Below are positions 1 through 7,722 of a DNA stretch of 36,409 nucleotides, in pieces (within the stretch, counting starts at the first letter, position 1; every line of letters begins with the position of its first letter). Both the position numbers and the translations under genes were made by a program. The notes beneath the pieces are model-generated. The model saw only the letters and a list, made by a program, of their open reading frames with translations. It was not told the DNA's origin and did no database searches. Origin of the DNA: Lachnospiraceae bacterium UBA1760. GTDB taxonomy: Bacteria > Bacillota > Clostridia > Lachnospirales > Lachnospiraceae. The stretch lies in contig DCHE01000060.1 of the NCBI GenBank assembly GCA_002314775.1, positions 1-36,409 of the forward strand, given 5' to 3'.

Positions 1-1
1 G

Positions 2-85
2 GTTGAGGAAGAAGACCGGAGTGATGACAGCGGGAACCCGGTTAATTCCTCGAATCGCTGTACATATATAGAAAAGTCAAATTGA
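2..85 (+). other. GC-richer window edge; possible 3' end of an upstream gene or RNA
   Basis: The first 60 bases are clearly richer in G and C than the DNA that follows. One frame stays open from base 2 to a TGA at 83-85 and would give a short acidic, Ser/Asn-rich tail; another frame is open to a TAG at 69-71. The same bases can also fold: GAGGAA near 5-10 pairs with TTCCTC near 46-51, and ACCGG pairs with CCGGT inside. The gene or RNA this belongs to lies outside the window, so coding and RNA readings cannot be separated. Confidence 0.2.
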
Positions 86-118
86 CTATTATTATTTTCA
101 CTTTTTGGGAAATATATA

Positions 119-146
119 TTGACATTTACAAATATACCTATAAATT
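119..146 (+). promoter_or_regulatory. Candidate sigma-A promoter for the surface-protein operon
   Basis: A consensus -35 box TTGACA lies at 119-124. A weak -10 candidate (TAAATT, 141-146) follows after 16 bases. It is the best match between the window edge and the GTG start at 211. The -10 is poor, so the exact start point is uncertain. Confidence 0.35.
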
Positions 147-210
147 TGAATGATTTTATGCTATTATGAAGGTTGCGATAATTATAGTGCGTTATAGAAA
201 GTAGGTAAAT

Positions 211-2046
211 GTGGGTAGGAAAACAATAAAGAGCATAGTATCATATGCAATGCTTATTGTTCTGGTAATTTCAATGATTATTTCCGGGACTAACAAGTGT
301 GGTGTATATGCCCAAGAGTATAAGCCTGATTTTGCTGGAGTATATGTATATTCCAAAAACTATGGAAATTGTGTATATCATGAAGAGCTTAGATGTAAGG
401 CTGTATATACTGGAGATTTGTGGTTCAGATGGTCCTATGAAATTGATGGTAAAACAGAAATTATTAATGACTGGTCAAAGGAGGATACTCTTAACTGGAC
501 ACCAGAAAGATATGGTACATACCATGTCAAGTGCGAGGCTATGTATGATTGTCCTGTTAATGAAATTGATGCCGAGAATGTTGAAGATGTTACGAGTATA
601 ATTAATGATGCAGAATCAGATATATCGGCTTTTACAAATGCAAAGTCAAGTACAGCAAGCATTACTGACTCTAATGCAGATATTGCAACATACACTGATG
701 CAGAATTTGAAACAGCAACTAACACAGATTATGATTACACAGATACGGAGAGTTTCATTGCTGACAAATCATCGACTATTCTCTGTAAATACTGCCCATA
801 TCTCAAGGCAGTATGTCAGATGCCTAACCCTTATGGAGACGGTGCATTGATTGGAATTCAGGCTGATAAAGCAAATGAATACTCATTTGAAATGCTTGTT
901 ATGGATTTAAATAAGTATCAGCGCGGCGAAGCTCCTTGGATTTATTCAACTGGTCTTATGAGCTCTGAAAGTGATACTGTATGGGCAGTCTGGTATCCTG
1001 AATATGGTGTGTATTTTACTCTTTTCAGACTATATGATAAGAGTGGTGTAATCGTAGATGAGTATATATACAGCTATGTATGTTTGCCTGACTCAAGCTA
1101 TGGAGTATATGATGAGAATACTTCGCTTTTCAGTCCGGAATACAGTGAGTATGCAAATGATATTAAGGATACTCAGATTGTGGCTGATTATAATATGCAA
1201 AATGCTGACTGGCTTAGTACTTCAGGTAATAGCATTATTATAGGTGCTCCTTCAGAGTATAGAGCGATTGAAGGAATTAGGCTTAAGCTTGCAAATACAA
1301 GCTGCCCAGGAAGTATCGTTTACTCAGCCAGCTATTTAGATGGAAGCTGGGAAAGCTTAAAGTCTGACGGTGAGATTTCCGGTGATTTGACTGGAAATAA
1401 GCTGGTACAGTCATTTAGATTTGAACTGACAGGCGAGATTAGTAAATTTTATGATGTTTACTATAGAGCCTATATTGATACATTTGGCTGGCAGGGCTGG
1501 GCGAAGAATGGTGAGGCCTGCGGCTCGCAGAATTACTACAGATTAATTCAGGCAGTAGAAATCAGACTAGTACCAAAGAATAGTGAAATAGATATTACTA
1601 CTGGAAATGCTGTAAAAACTCCTGAAACAATAGGTGATGCTACCATTGCAAGGTATGCAAGAGAAGTAATTACCAAAGAGACCAAAAGAAGCATGACAAG
1701 GCTTGAGAAGCTGAGAGCCTGCTATGACTGGTGCGTCAGGGAGGGAAGATACATAGGTATACTTCCAAAGGATGTTGAAGGATATACTCTTGATCAATAC
1801 TATGCCAAGATATTCTTTGAGACACAGAATGGAAACTGTTATTGTTTTAATTCTGCATTTTGTGAGATGGCAAAGATGCTTGGCTATGATGCAAAGCTTG
1901 TATATGGATATCTTATTTTTCAAAATGGAAGCAAAACTCCACATGGATGGGTTGAGATTGGTGGAAAAACCTATGATCCACAGCAGGAATGGAGAAGACA
2001 TAAGGATTGCTTTGGAAATAAATATTTAGAGTACGAATATGAATAA
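211..2046 (+). CDS. Secreted ChW-repeat protein with C-terminal transglutaminase-like domain (paralogue 1)
   Basis: A 611-residue secreted protein starting at GTG 211, preceded by a GTAGG ribosome site. Residues 1-34 form a signal peptide with a likely cut after VYA. Residues about 36-107 look like an Ig/Y_Y_Y-type beta domain. Residues about 108-185 are a low-complexity Asp/Thr/Ala linker. Residues about 195-288 are a module I do not recognise (CQMPNP, GIQ, WAVW, LFRLYD), shared with two other proteins here. Residues about 323-456 contain three ChW (clostridial hydrophobic W) type repeats, the third being clearest (GWQGWAKNGEACG). The C-terminus is a transglutaminase-like fold with a plausible triad C543 (GNC), H578 (PHGW) and D589 (YDP). 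It is the first gene of a five-gene unit, and its product is about as long as that of the next gene, evidently a tandem duplicate. Known members of this fold are proteases, peptide-bond hydrolases or crosslinkers; the substrate here is unknown. Confidence 0.88.
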   Translation: MGRKTIKSIVSYAMLIVLVISMIISGTNKCGVYAQEYKPDFAGVYVYSKNYGNCVYHEELRCKAVYTGDLWFRWSYEIDGKTEIINDWSKEDTLNWTPERYGTYHVKCEAMYDCPVNEIDAENVEDVTSIINDAESDISAFTNAKSSTASITDSNADIATYTDAEFETATNTDYDYTDTESFIADKSSTILCKYCPYLKAVCQMPNPYGDGALIGIQADKANEYSFEMLVMDLNKYQRGEAPWIYSTGLMSSESDTVWAVWYPEYGVYFTLFRLYDKSGVIVDEYIYSYVCLPDSSYGVYDENTSLFSPEYSEYANDIKDTQIVADYNMQNADWLSTSGNSIIIGAPSEYRAIEGIRLKLANTSCPGSIVYSASYLDGSWESLKSDGEISGDLTGNKLVQSFRFELTGEISKFYDVYYRAYIDTFGWQGWAKNGEACGSQNYYRLIQAVEIRLVPKNSEIDITTGNAVKTPETIGDATIARYAREVITKETKRSMTRLEKLRACYDWCVREGRYIGILPKDVEGYTLDQYYAKIFFETQNGNCYCFNSAFCEMAKMLGYDAKLVYGYLIFQNGSKTPHGWVEIGGKTYDPQQEWRRHKDCFGNKYLEYEYE

Positions 2047-2062
2047 TATAGGGAGAGAGAAA

Positions 2063-3817
2063 ATGATAGGATTATTTAAGAAAAAGGTTGTTGCTGGAAT
2101 TATGTCATTAGCGCTGGCTGTATCAGGTGTGTTTTCTGGCTTTGGAAATACTGCCTTAAGCACAGTAAATGCTGATGAGGCACAGTTTAAGCTTGCAGGA
2201 ATTTACGTAAGTACAAAGGATTATGGCAACTGTGTTTACCATGATGGACTTGAATGTGAGGCTGTTTATAAAGGGGATAATCTCGAGTTTAGATGGACAG
2301 CCGAAAAAGATGGCAGTACTGCTGTGATTAAGGACTGGTCATCTGATTCAAAGCTTAGTTATACTCCAGATACCTTCGGAACCTACAAGGTGAAGTGTGA
2401 GGCAAGAATGGTTGTAGGAGATGCAAAGGATACAGATTTGCTTATCAGCGTTGATGAAGACTATGTGGCAACAGCTACAGACGCAATAATCGCAACCGTT
2501 ACAGATAGTAATTATGACTACACTCAGTACAGTGATATTGTCTCAAAGGAGATACTGTATAAGTACTGTCCATACATTACTGCAACCTGTCAGATTTCTA
2601 ATCCAAACGGGGATGGATTTTTAGTTGGAATTCAGACAAAGGATAATAATAATTACAAATATGAGATGTCAGTTCTGGATTTAAATCAGTATAATGCCGG
2701 TTTAGATGCATGGATTTATTCAACTGGCAAATTTACTACTTCCTCAAATACTGCATGGGCTGTTTGGCAGCCAAAATACGGAGTATTCTGGGTACTTTTC
2801 AGAGTGTATGATGCAAATGATACGATGATTGACCAGTATGTTTATTCATTTGTATATACAGAGGGCGCATGTTATTCAGTTGATGATGAAAACAGTTCAT
2901 TATCAAGTCCAAATTATTATAAATATTCTGAAGTGGCCAAGACTGCGACAATAAAGGCAGAATATAATATGTCAGCCGGCGACTGGGAGATGAAGGAAGG
3001 AAAAAGCCTTGTATTTGGAGTTGCAAATAGCTTAAGAGAAATCCAGGGAATTAAGCTTACAATTACTAACACAGACTGTCCAGGTGGAATTACATATCAG
3101 ACCTGTATCACAGGGAGAGGCTGGCAGCCAGAAAGAAGTAATGGCGAGTCTTCAGGAGACTTGACAGGATATGGTATTAATGAGCAGTTCAAATTCTCTC
3201 TTACTGGAGAAATAGCAGAGTACTACGATATTTACTACAGAGCACAGGTTGAAAATCTTGGCTGGCAGGGTTGGACCTGCAACAATCAGCCATGTGGTTC
3301 CGACAATTATTACAAGGCTGTTCAGGCGGTTGAGATTAAGCTTGTAGAAAAAGGTGAGAACCCAGGGGTTACACTTGGAAATGCTGTTATTAAGCCTGCA
3401 ACAGAGGGCGATTATAAATGTGCTATGTATGCTAAGCAGGTAATTAAGAGTGTTACAAACAGTAAAATGACACAGATTCAGAAGCTCAAGGCATGCTATG
3501 ACTGGTGTGTAAAGGGAAATTATGTAGGTATTTTCGAAAATGTTACAGAGGGTTATACAAGAGAGCAGTGGTATGCATGTATATTCTTTGAAAAGAGAAC
3601 AGGTAACTGCTTCGCTTATTCATCAGCCTTCTGTCAGATGGCAAAGGTTCTTGGATATAATGCAAAGGAAGTATTTGGCTATCTGATTTACAGCGATGGT
3701 TCACACAGACCTCATGGATGGGTTGAAATTGATGGTAAAATCTACGACCCACAGATTGAGTGGAGAAGAGGCTATGACTGCTTCGGAAAGAGACATTTAA
3801 GATATTCATATGACTAA
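2063..3817 (+). CDS. Secreted ChW-repeat protein with C-terminal transglutaminase-like domain (paralogue 2)
   Basis: This is a tandem paralogue of the preceding gene with the same domain order. I place the start at ATG 2063 rather than the in-frame ATG 2039, because GGGAG at 2051-2055 is well spaced for 2063 and the product then begins with a clean signal peptide (MIGLFKKK, hydrophobic core, likely cut after VNA, residue 37). After the Ig-like region the Asp/Thr linker is shorter than in paralogue 1. Then come the unnamed CQIS/GIQ/WAVW/LFRVYD module, ChW-type repeats (third: GWQGWTCNNQPCG) and a transglutaminase-like domain. The triad is C516, H551 and D562, with exactly the same spacing (35 and 11 residues) as paralogue 1, so both copies look catalytically intact. 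The gap to the previous stop is 16 bases and to the next start 15, which supports one transcript. Retention of both copies with diverged linkers suggests different partners or timing. Confidence 0.88.
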   Translation: MIGLFKKKVVAGIMSLALAVSGVFSGFGNTALSTVNADEAQFKLAGIYVSTKDYGNCVYHDGLECEAVYKGDNLEFRWTAEKDGSTAVIKDWSSDSKLSYTPDTFGTYKVKCEARMVVGDAKDTDLLISVDEDYVATATDAIIATVTDSNYDYTQYSDIVSKEILYKYCPYITATCQISNPNGDGFLVGIQTKDNNNYKYEMSVLDLNQYNAGLDAWIYSTGKFTTSSNTAWAVWQPKYGVFWVLFRVYDANDTMIDQYVYSFVYTEGACYSVDDENSSLSSPNYYKYSEVAKTATIKAEYNMSAGDWEMKEGKSLVFGVANSLREIQGIKLTITNTDCPGGITYQTCITGRGWQPERSNGESSGDLTGYGINEQFKFSLTGEIAEYYDIYYRAQVENLGWQGWTCNNQPCGSDNYYKAVQAVEIKLVEKGENPGVTLGNAVIKPATEGDYKCAMYAKQVIKSVTNSKMTQIQKLKACYDWCVKGNYVGIFENVTEGYTREQWYACIFFEKRTGNCFAYSSAFCQMAKVLGYNAKEVFGYLIYSDGSHRPHGWVEIDGKIYDPQIEWRRGYDCFGKRHLRYSYD

Positions 3818-3832
3818 TGATGGAGAATAAAG

Positions 3833-5197
3833 ATGGTATTCAGCTCGATTCCGTTTCTTTGCTTCTTTTTGCCAGCAACCTTTCTCTTATATTATTTGAT
3901 ACCTGGCAAGAGAATTAAAAATATAATACTGATTTTAACTAGTCTGCTGTTTTACTCAGTGGGTGAGCCAAAGTATATCCTCGTTATGCTAGGTTCAATA
4001 ATAGCCAACTATATTGTGGGTGTTTTGCTTGGCTCAAGCAGGATAAACAGAAAACTCGTGCTTCTTGTGGGAGTCGCAATTAACGTTGGCGTTCTGGTAT
4101 TTTTTAAATACTCAGGACTTGGAATAGCACTGCCAGTTGGTATTTCATTTTATACTTTTCAGGCGATTTCATATATTGTTGATGTATACAGGGATTCTGA
4201 GCTTTCCCAGAAGAAGTTTTTAAATGTAGTTCTCTACATTTCCTTTTTTCCACAGCTCATCGCCGGACCGATTATTAAGTATCATGATATAAATGAGCAG
4301 ATTGATAGTAGAGATCTATCACTTGATAAGGTGTATTCAGGAGTTAAGAGATTCATCTACGGTCTTTCAAAAAAGGTTCTTATAGCCAACAACATGGCTA
4401 TTGCTGTAGATTTAGTGTTTGGCAAGAACATATCAGAGGTTGGAATAGGTGCAGCATGGATTGCAGCATTTGCATATATGTTTCAGATTTATTTTGACTT
4501 CAGCGGATACAGTGATATGGCCATCGGACTTGGAGAGATGTTTGGATTCAAATTTAAGGAGAATTTCAATTATCCATACAGTTCAAATGGAATCAAGGAT
4601 TTTTGGAGAAGATGGCACATCTCACTTTCTACCTGGTTTAAGGAATATGTATATTTTCCACTTGGTGGAAACAGGAAGGGCAAGCTTAGAACCTATGTTA
4701 ACAAGTACATTGTATTCTTTTTGACGGGTCTTTGGCATGGTGCAAATATAACCTTTGTTCTGTGGGGACTCTGGCATGGTACCTTTTCAGTACTCGAGGA
4801 GATTAAGGGCTTTAAGAGGATATTTGTTGAAAAGAAGATTATTAGAAAGCTTTATACATGGTTCGTCGTTATGCTTGGCTTTGTAATGTTCAGGGCAGAA
4901 ACTGTTAAGGATGGAATATCCATGATAGGGCAGATGTTTAGCATAAACAGTTTTGGAATAAGCCAGAGTGCGCTTTTCATAAGCTGTCTTACACCACTTT
5001 TTATAGCCGCTTTAGTAATGGCATTTATTTTGTCATTTCCAGCTTTTACTTATGTAAGAGCAAGGGCACTTAAAAATGATAGCTCCGCAAGGATTTTTGA
5101 TGCGATTGAGGTTTTAATCACTCTGATTCTGCTTGGAATTTGTATGATTTCCCTTGCATCCGGATCCTACAATCCATTTATATATTTCAGATTTTAG
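3833..5197 (+). CDS. MBOAT-family O-acyltransferase, AlgI-like
   Basis: A 454-residue polytopic membrane protein of the membrane-bound O-acyltransferase family, closest in pattern to alginate O-acetyltransferase AlgI. It shows the N-terminal FSSIPFLCFFLP start typical of this group, the PQLIAGPI segment, the FWRRWHISLSTW signature and the histidine-rich LTGLWHGAN...LWGLWHG region. H302 and H315 are the candidate active-site histidines. Family members pass acetyl groups from the cytoplasm to an extracytoplasmic partner that acetylates a polysaccharide. That partner is very likely the next gene, 12 bases downstream. The ribosome site GGAG (3822-3825) fixes the start. The polymer modified cannot be told from the sequence, because no glycosyltransferase lies in the window. 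Confidence 0.92.
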   Translation: MVFSSIPFLCFFLPATFLLYYLIPGKRIKNIILILTSLLFYSVGEPKYILVMLGSIIANYIVGVLLGSSRINRKLVLLVGVAINVGVLVFFKYSGLGIALPVGISFYTFQAISYIVDVYRDSELSQKKFLNVVLYISFFPQLIAGPIIKYHDINEQIDSRDLSLDKVYSGVKRFIYGLSKKVLIANNMAIAVDLVFGKNISEVGIGAAWIAAFAYMFQIYFDFSGYSDMAIGLGEMFGFKFKENFNYPYSSNGIKDFWRRWHISLSTWFKEYVYFPLGGNRKGKLRTYVNKYIVFFLTGLWHGANITFVLWGLWHGTFSVLEEIKGFKRIFVEKKIIRKLYTWFVVMLGFVMFRAETVKDGISMIGQMFSINSFGISQSALFISCLTPLFIAALVMAFILSFPAFTYVRARALKNDSSARIFDAIEVLITLILLGICMISLASGSYNPFIYFRF

Positions 5198-5209
5198 ATG
5201 GAGGTGTGT

Positions 5210-6649
5210 ATGATTAGAAAGATAAAAATGATTTTATATATTTCGTTATTTATGCTGATTATTTCACTTCCATTTTATGGAATGCTATTTTATAAAAAGC
5301 ATGAAAATACCGAGAATAAAAGACTAAAAGAGATGCCTAAAGTTAAGACTGAGGAGGGTAAGTATAACCTGAACTATCTCACAGAACTGTCTGACTACCT
5401 GTCCGATAATTTTGCTTTTAGGCAGGAGCTCGTGACTGCGAGTGCAGTCGTAAATGAAAAGCTTTTTGCGACCTCCTCAGAGGATATGATAGTGACTGGA
5501 ACAAATGGCTGGCTTTACTACTCAAATACTCTGCCTGATTATCAGGGAAACAGGGAGTATACTAAGAGAAGCATTTACTGTATAAAGAAAAATATAGAGC
5601 TTATGGATGAGTATGCGAGAAGCTTAGGTGGAAACTTTATTCTGACCGTTCCTCCTAATAAAAACTCACTATATTCAGAAAATATGCCATATTATTATAA
5701 GAAAATATCAGATAAGACTATGGCTAAGGATTTAAAGGAGTCACTCGCAGGTACAGAGGTTAAATATGTTGATCTATTTGAAATATTTATTTCCTATGAC
5801 GAGATACTCTATCACAAGACAGATTCCCACTGGAACAATAAGGGTGCAGCCATTGTTCATGATAAGCTGATGGAAAAAACAGGAAAGACTTACACCAGCA
5901 TGGAGGACAAGGAGGCAAAGGTTGTAGACAATTTTGAGGGTGACCTTGATAAGATTTATTATCCTCTTATCAGACATTACGAGAAGGATTACAGCTATGA
6001 GGAATACTTCGAGTTTTCTTATCTGAATGATCATTCAGATACAACCTATTTTCACCTTGAGACAGAAAATGAAAATAAGGATGGAAGACTGCTTATGTTC
6101 AGGGATTCATTTGGCAATACACTTACCCCGTTTATGGCAAATGAATATAATTATGCGATATTTGAGAAGACGGTACCTTACAGAATAGACTATATGGAAG
6201 AGTATGAGATGGATACCTGTATATTTGAGATGGTTGAGAGAAATCTTAAAACACTTCTTAGCTATTCAGCAGTATTTGATGCACCAGAGAGAAGACTCTT
6301 GGATTTCGAAATAAACACTATAGATATAACCGAGAATAATTCTGCAGACACCTATGTCAATGCAGAAACGTATATGAACTATATTAAGCTAAGCGGTGAG
6401 ATCTGTAAGGACTATATATCCGACGAATCTGATATATTTATTATGACCAAGGTAGATGGTGAGGAAAAGGTCTATGAGGCTTCACTTGCGGACTGCTATG
6501 GAAGTGATGAAGAGGGTTATGATAATGGCTTTACTATGTATATAAAAAGTGATAAGCTGCCAGAAAAGAGCCTGGATGTAAAGGTATTTGTAAAGGATGA
6601 TTCGAAAATAAATATTGTATTTGATGGAAATGTGTCGTATAGTGAGTAG
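5210..6649 (+). CDS. DHHW/AlgX-AlgJ-like membrane-anchored acetyltransferase partner (SGNH-type)
   Basis: A protein of about 479 residues with an N-terminal membrane anchor (residues about 5-25) and an extracellular SGNH-like domain. I start it at ATG 5210, because GGAGG at 5200-5204 lies five bases upstream; an in-frame ATG at 5198 has no ribosome site. The motif D205-S-H207-W is the DHHW/AlgX signature, and S300 in RDSFGN is the likely nucleophile. The 93-residue H-to-S spacing matches what I recall for Pseudomonas AlgX (H176, S269). GWLYY near the N-terminus is also typical. Together with the upstream MBOAT protein it forms a standard two-component polysaccharide O-acetylation machine: the membrane channel supplies acetyl and this protein places it on the polymer. 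After the SGNH region there is a C-terminal beta-rich tail of about 110 residues that I do not recognise. Confidence 0.85.
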   Translation: MIRKIKMILYISLFMLIISLPFYGMLFYKKHENTENKRLKEMPKVKTEEGKYNLNYLTELSDYLSDNFAFRQELVTASAVVNEKLFATSSEDMIVTGTNGWLYYSNTLPDYQGNREYTKRSIYCIKKNIELMDEYARSLGGNFILTVPPNKNSLYSENMPYYYKKISDKTMAKDLKESLAGTEVKYVDLFEIFISYDEILYHKTDSHWNNKGAAIVHDKLMEKTGKTYTSMEDKEAKVVDNFEGDLDKIYYPLIRHYEKDYSYEEYFEFSYLNDHSDTTYFHLETENENKDGRLLMFRDSFGNTLTPFMANEYNYAIFEKTVPYRIDYMEEYEMDTCIFEMVERNLKTLLSYSAVFDAPERRLLDFEINTIDITENNSADTYVNAETYMNYIKLSGEICKDYISDESDIFIMTKVDGEEKVYEASLADCYGSDEEGYDNGFTMYIKSDKLPEKSLDVKVFVKDDSKINIVFDGNVSYSE

Positions 6650-6688
6650 GACATTTATTTGATACATAATTTGAAGGAGAGAAAAACA

Positions 6689-7249
6689 ATGAAAAAGGGA
6701 ATTCTTGCACTTTCAATGGTGCTTGCATTTGGAACTATGCTTCTTGCCTGCAATGGTGGAGAAGATAATAAGACTGAGGCAATATCCACAGAGACTGAGG
6801 TAAGTACAACTTCTGAGGCTCCAGAGGAGACAACAACAGAAGAGAAGAAAGAAGAGACTACAAAAGAAGAGACTACAATAGAAGAGACTACAACAGAAGA
6901 GAAAACTACTGAGAAGACTGAAGAGACAACCACTGTGGAGACTACCGAGGCAAAGACAGAGGTTACTACTGAGAAGGTCACAGAGAAGAAGACAGAAAAG
7001 AAGACTGAGGCAGTAACAGAGAAGAAGACTGAGAAGAAGACCGAGGCTGCTACAGAGAAGAAAACTGAGGCAACCACAGAGAAGAAGACCGAGGCAACCA
7101 CAGAGAAGAAGACCGAGGCTACTACAGAGAAAAAGACTGAGGAAAAAACAGAGCATAAGCATTCATATGTTAAACAACCAAGCTGTGATGGACCAGGATA
7201 TGACAATATTTGTACAGTTTGTGGTCACTATTATTACAGTGATAATTAA
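6689..7249 (+). CDS. Lys/Glu/Thr-repeat lipoprotein with C-terminal Cys motif
   Basis: A protein of about 186 residues. The start is ATG 6689, preceded by AAGGAGAG; an upstream in-frame TTG at 6659 is unlikely. The N-terminus is a lipoprotein signal (MKKGILAL, then LLAC), so the Cys should be lipidated and the protein held on the outer face of the membrane. The middle, roughly residues 20-155, is almost only E, T and K in short repeats, a likely extended spacer crossing the wall. The C-terminus holds H-K-H, then PSCDGPGYDNICTVCGHYYY, a small Cys/His motif of the kind seen repeatedly in Lachnospiraceae surface proteins, possibly a metal knuckle. It is the last gene before a terminator, 39 bases after the acetyltransferase partner. 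Its function is unknown; a wall-spanning tether is inference. Confidence 0.75.
   Translation: MKKGILALSMVLAFGTMLLACNGGEDNKTEAISTETEVSTTSEAPEETTTEEKKEETTKEETTIEETTTEEKTTEKTEETTTVETTEAKTEVTTEKVTEKKTEKKTEAVTEKKTEKKTEAATEKKTEATTEKKTEATTEKKTEATTEKKTEEKTEHKHSYVKQPSCDGPGYDNICTVCGHYYYSDN
7049..7144 (+). repeat. Four 24-bp tandem repeats encoding TEKKTEA-type octapeptides
   Basis: Units start at 7049, 7073, 7097 and 7121. Each is 24 bases with the core ACAGAGAAGAAGACCGAGGC and differs by only a few bases from its neighbour. The period is a multiple of three, so copy-number change would keep the frame. Similar but less regular repeats extend upstream to about 6830. Confidence 0.8.
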
Positions 7250-7269
7250 ATAATATTTGAAGAAAAATA

Positions 7270-7332
7270 AACCGATTTCATATGCCAGTTGATTATTTGA
7301 TAAGCAAGGGCAATTGAAATCGGTTATTTTTT
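7270..7332 (+). terminator. Rho-independent terminator of the 211-7249 operon
   Basis: AACCGATTTCA (7270-7280) pairs perfectly with TGAAATCGGTT (7315-7325) and is followed by A and six T. The loop is long (34 bases). It sits 20 bases after the lipoprotein stop codon. Confidence 0.7.
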
Positions 7333-7425
7333 ATAATTACATAAATACAAGGTTAAAGATTATCAGATTAAAAAAACAAAAAATTAGAATGAAAAACAGA
7401 GTAAATAACTATCAAAATTATCAAA

Positions 7426-7459
7426 ACAAAAAAAGCTCTGAAATAAAATTTCAAAGCTT
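7426..7459 (-). terminator. Terminator of the tRNA-Trp transcript
   Basis: Read on the minus strand, AAGCTTTGAAA pairs with TTTCAGAGCTT around a five-base loop, followed by a T run (the A run at 7426-7432 on the plus strand). It starts seven bases beyond the tRNA 3' end. Confidence 0.75.
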
Positions 7460-7465
7460 TTAAAG

Positions 7466-7536
7466 CAGGGGATGAGAGAATCGAACTCCCACCAAAGGTT
7501 TTGGAGACCCCTATCATACCATTTGACCAATCCCCT
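7466..7536 (-). tRNA. tRNA-Trp (anticodon CCA)
   Basis: The minus strand folds into a full cloverleaf of 71 bases. The acceptor stem AGGGGAT/ATCCCCT has seven pairs. The D arm GTCA/TGAT carries GG in its loop. The anticodon stem GGGGT/ACCTT encloses CTCCAAA, giving anticodon CCA for tryptophan. A four-base variable region is followed by a T arm GGGAG-TTCGATT-CTCTC. The discriminator base is G, as usual for bacterial tRNA-Trp, and the CCA tail is not encoded. It is a single-gene unit with its own promoter and terminator. Confidence 0.95.
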
Positions 7537-7556
7537 AGGTTTGTCACCTCGAATAG

Positions 7557-7583
7557 ATTATCATTTTTAGGTTCATATGTCAA
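7557..7583 (-). promoter_or_regulatory. Promoter of tRNA-Trp
   Basis: On the minus strand a perfect TTGACA (7578-7583) is followed by GATAAT (7557-7562) at 15 bases, or TAATCT at 17. It lies about 20 bases upstream of the mature tRNA 5' end, as expected for a stable-RNA promoter. Confidence 0.65.
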
Positions 7584-7657
7584 CACTTTTTTGAAAAAAG
7601 TTTCTTACCGTATTTTGAAGAAAGTTTCCTCTGGCAGAATATTATCAAGTAAATATA

Positions 7658-7686
7658 TTGCACTGACTAATAATGTGTGGTAATAA
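7658..7686 (+). promoter_or_regulatory. Candidate promoter for the ArsB/NhaD-like permease
   Basis: TTGCAC (7658-7663), a 17-base spacer ending in TGG, then TAATAA (7681-7686). The -10 is weak but the TG extension helps. Upstream (7587-7628) there is an imperfect direct repeat, TTTTGAAAAAAGTTTC and TTTTGAAGAAAGTTTC, of unknown role. Apart from these, the tRNA and its control elements, nothing else was seen between 7333 and 7722. Confidence 0.35.
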
Positions 7687-7722
7687 TATTTAGGGTTAAA
7701 TTATTATGAAATGAGGAATAAT

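Noticed and set aside
2039..2062. Start of the second ChW-transglutaminase protein at ATG 2039, overlapping the first gene
   Set aside because: It has no ribosome site and would put hydrophilic residues ahead of the signal peptide. ATG 2063 has GGGAG at the right distance.
211..3817. A single frameshifted gene rather than two paralogues
   Set aside because: Each frame has its own signal peptide, ribosome site, full domain set and stop codon.
7049..7144. Short regular repeats that might suggest a CRISPR array
   Set aside because: The units are directly adjacent with no unique spacers and are in frame with the lipoprotein.
6655..7206. Minus-strand frame of 183 codons opposite the lipoprotein gene
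   Set aside because: It reads the complement of the E/T/K repeat as a Ser/Val/Phe repeat and has no start signals. It is a shadow of the real gene.
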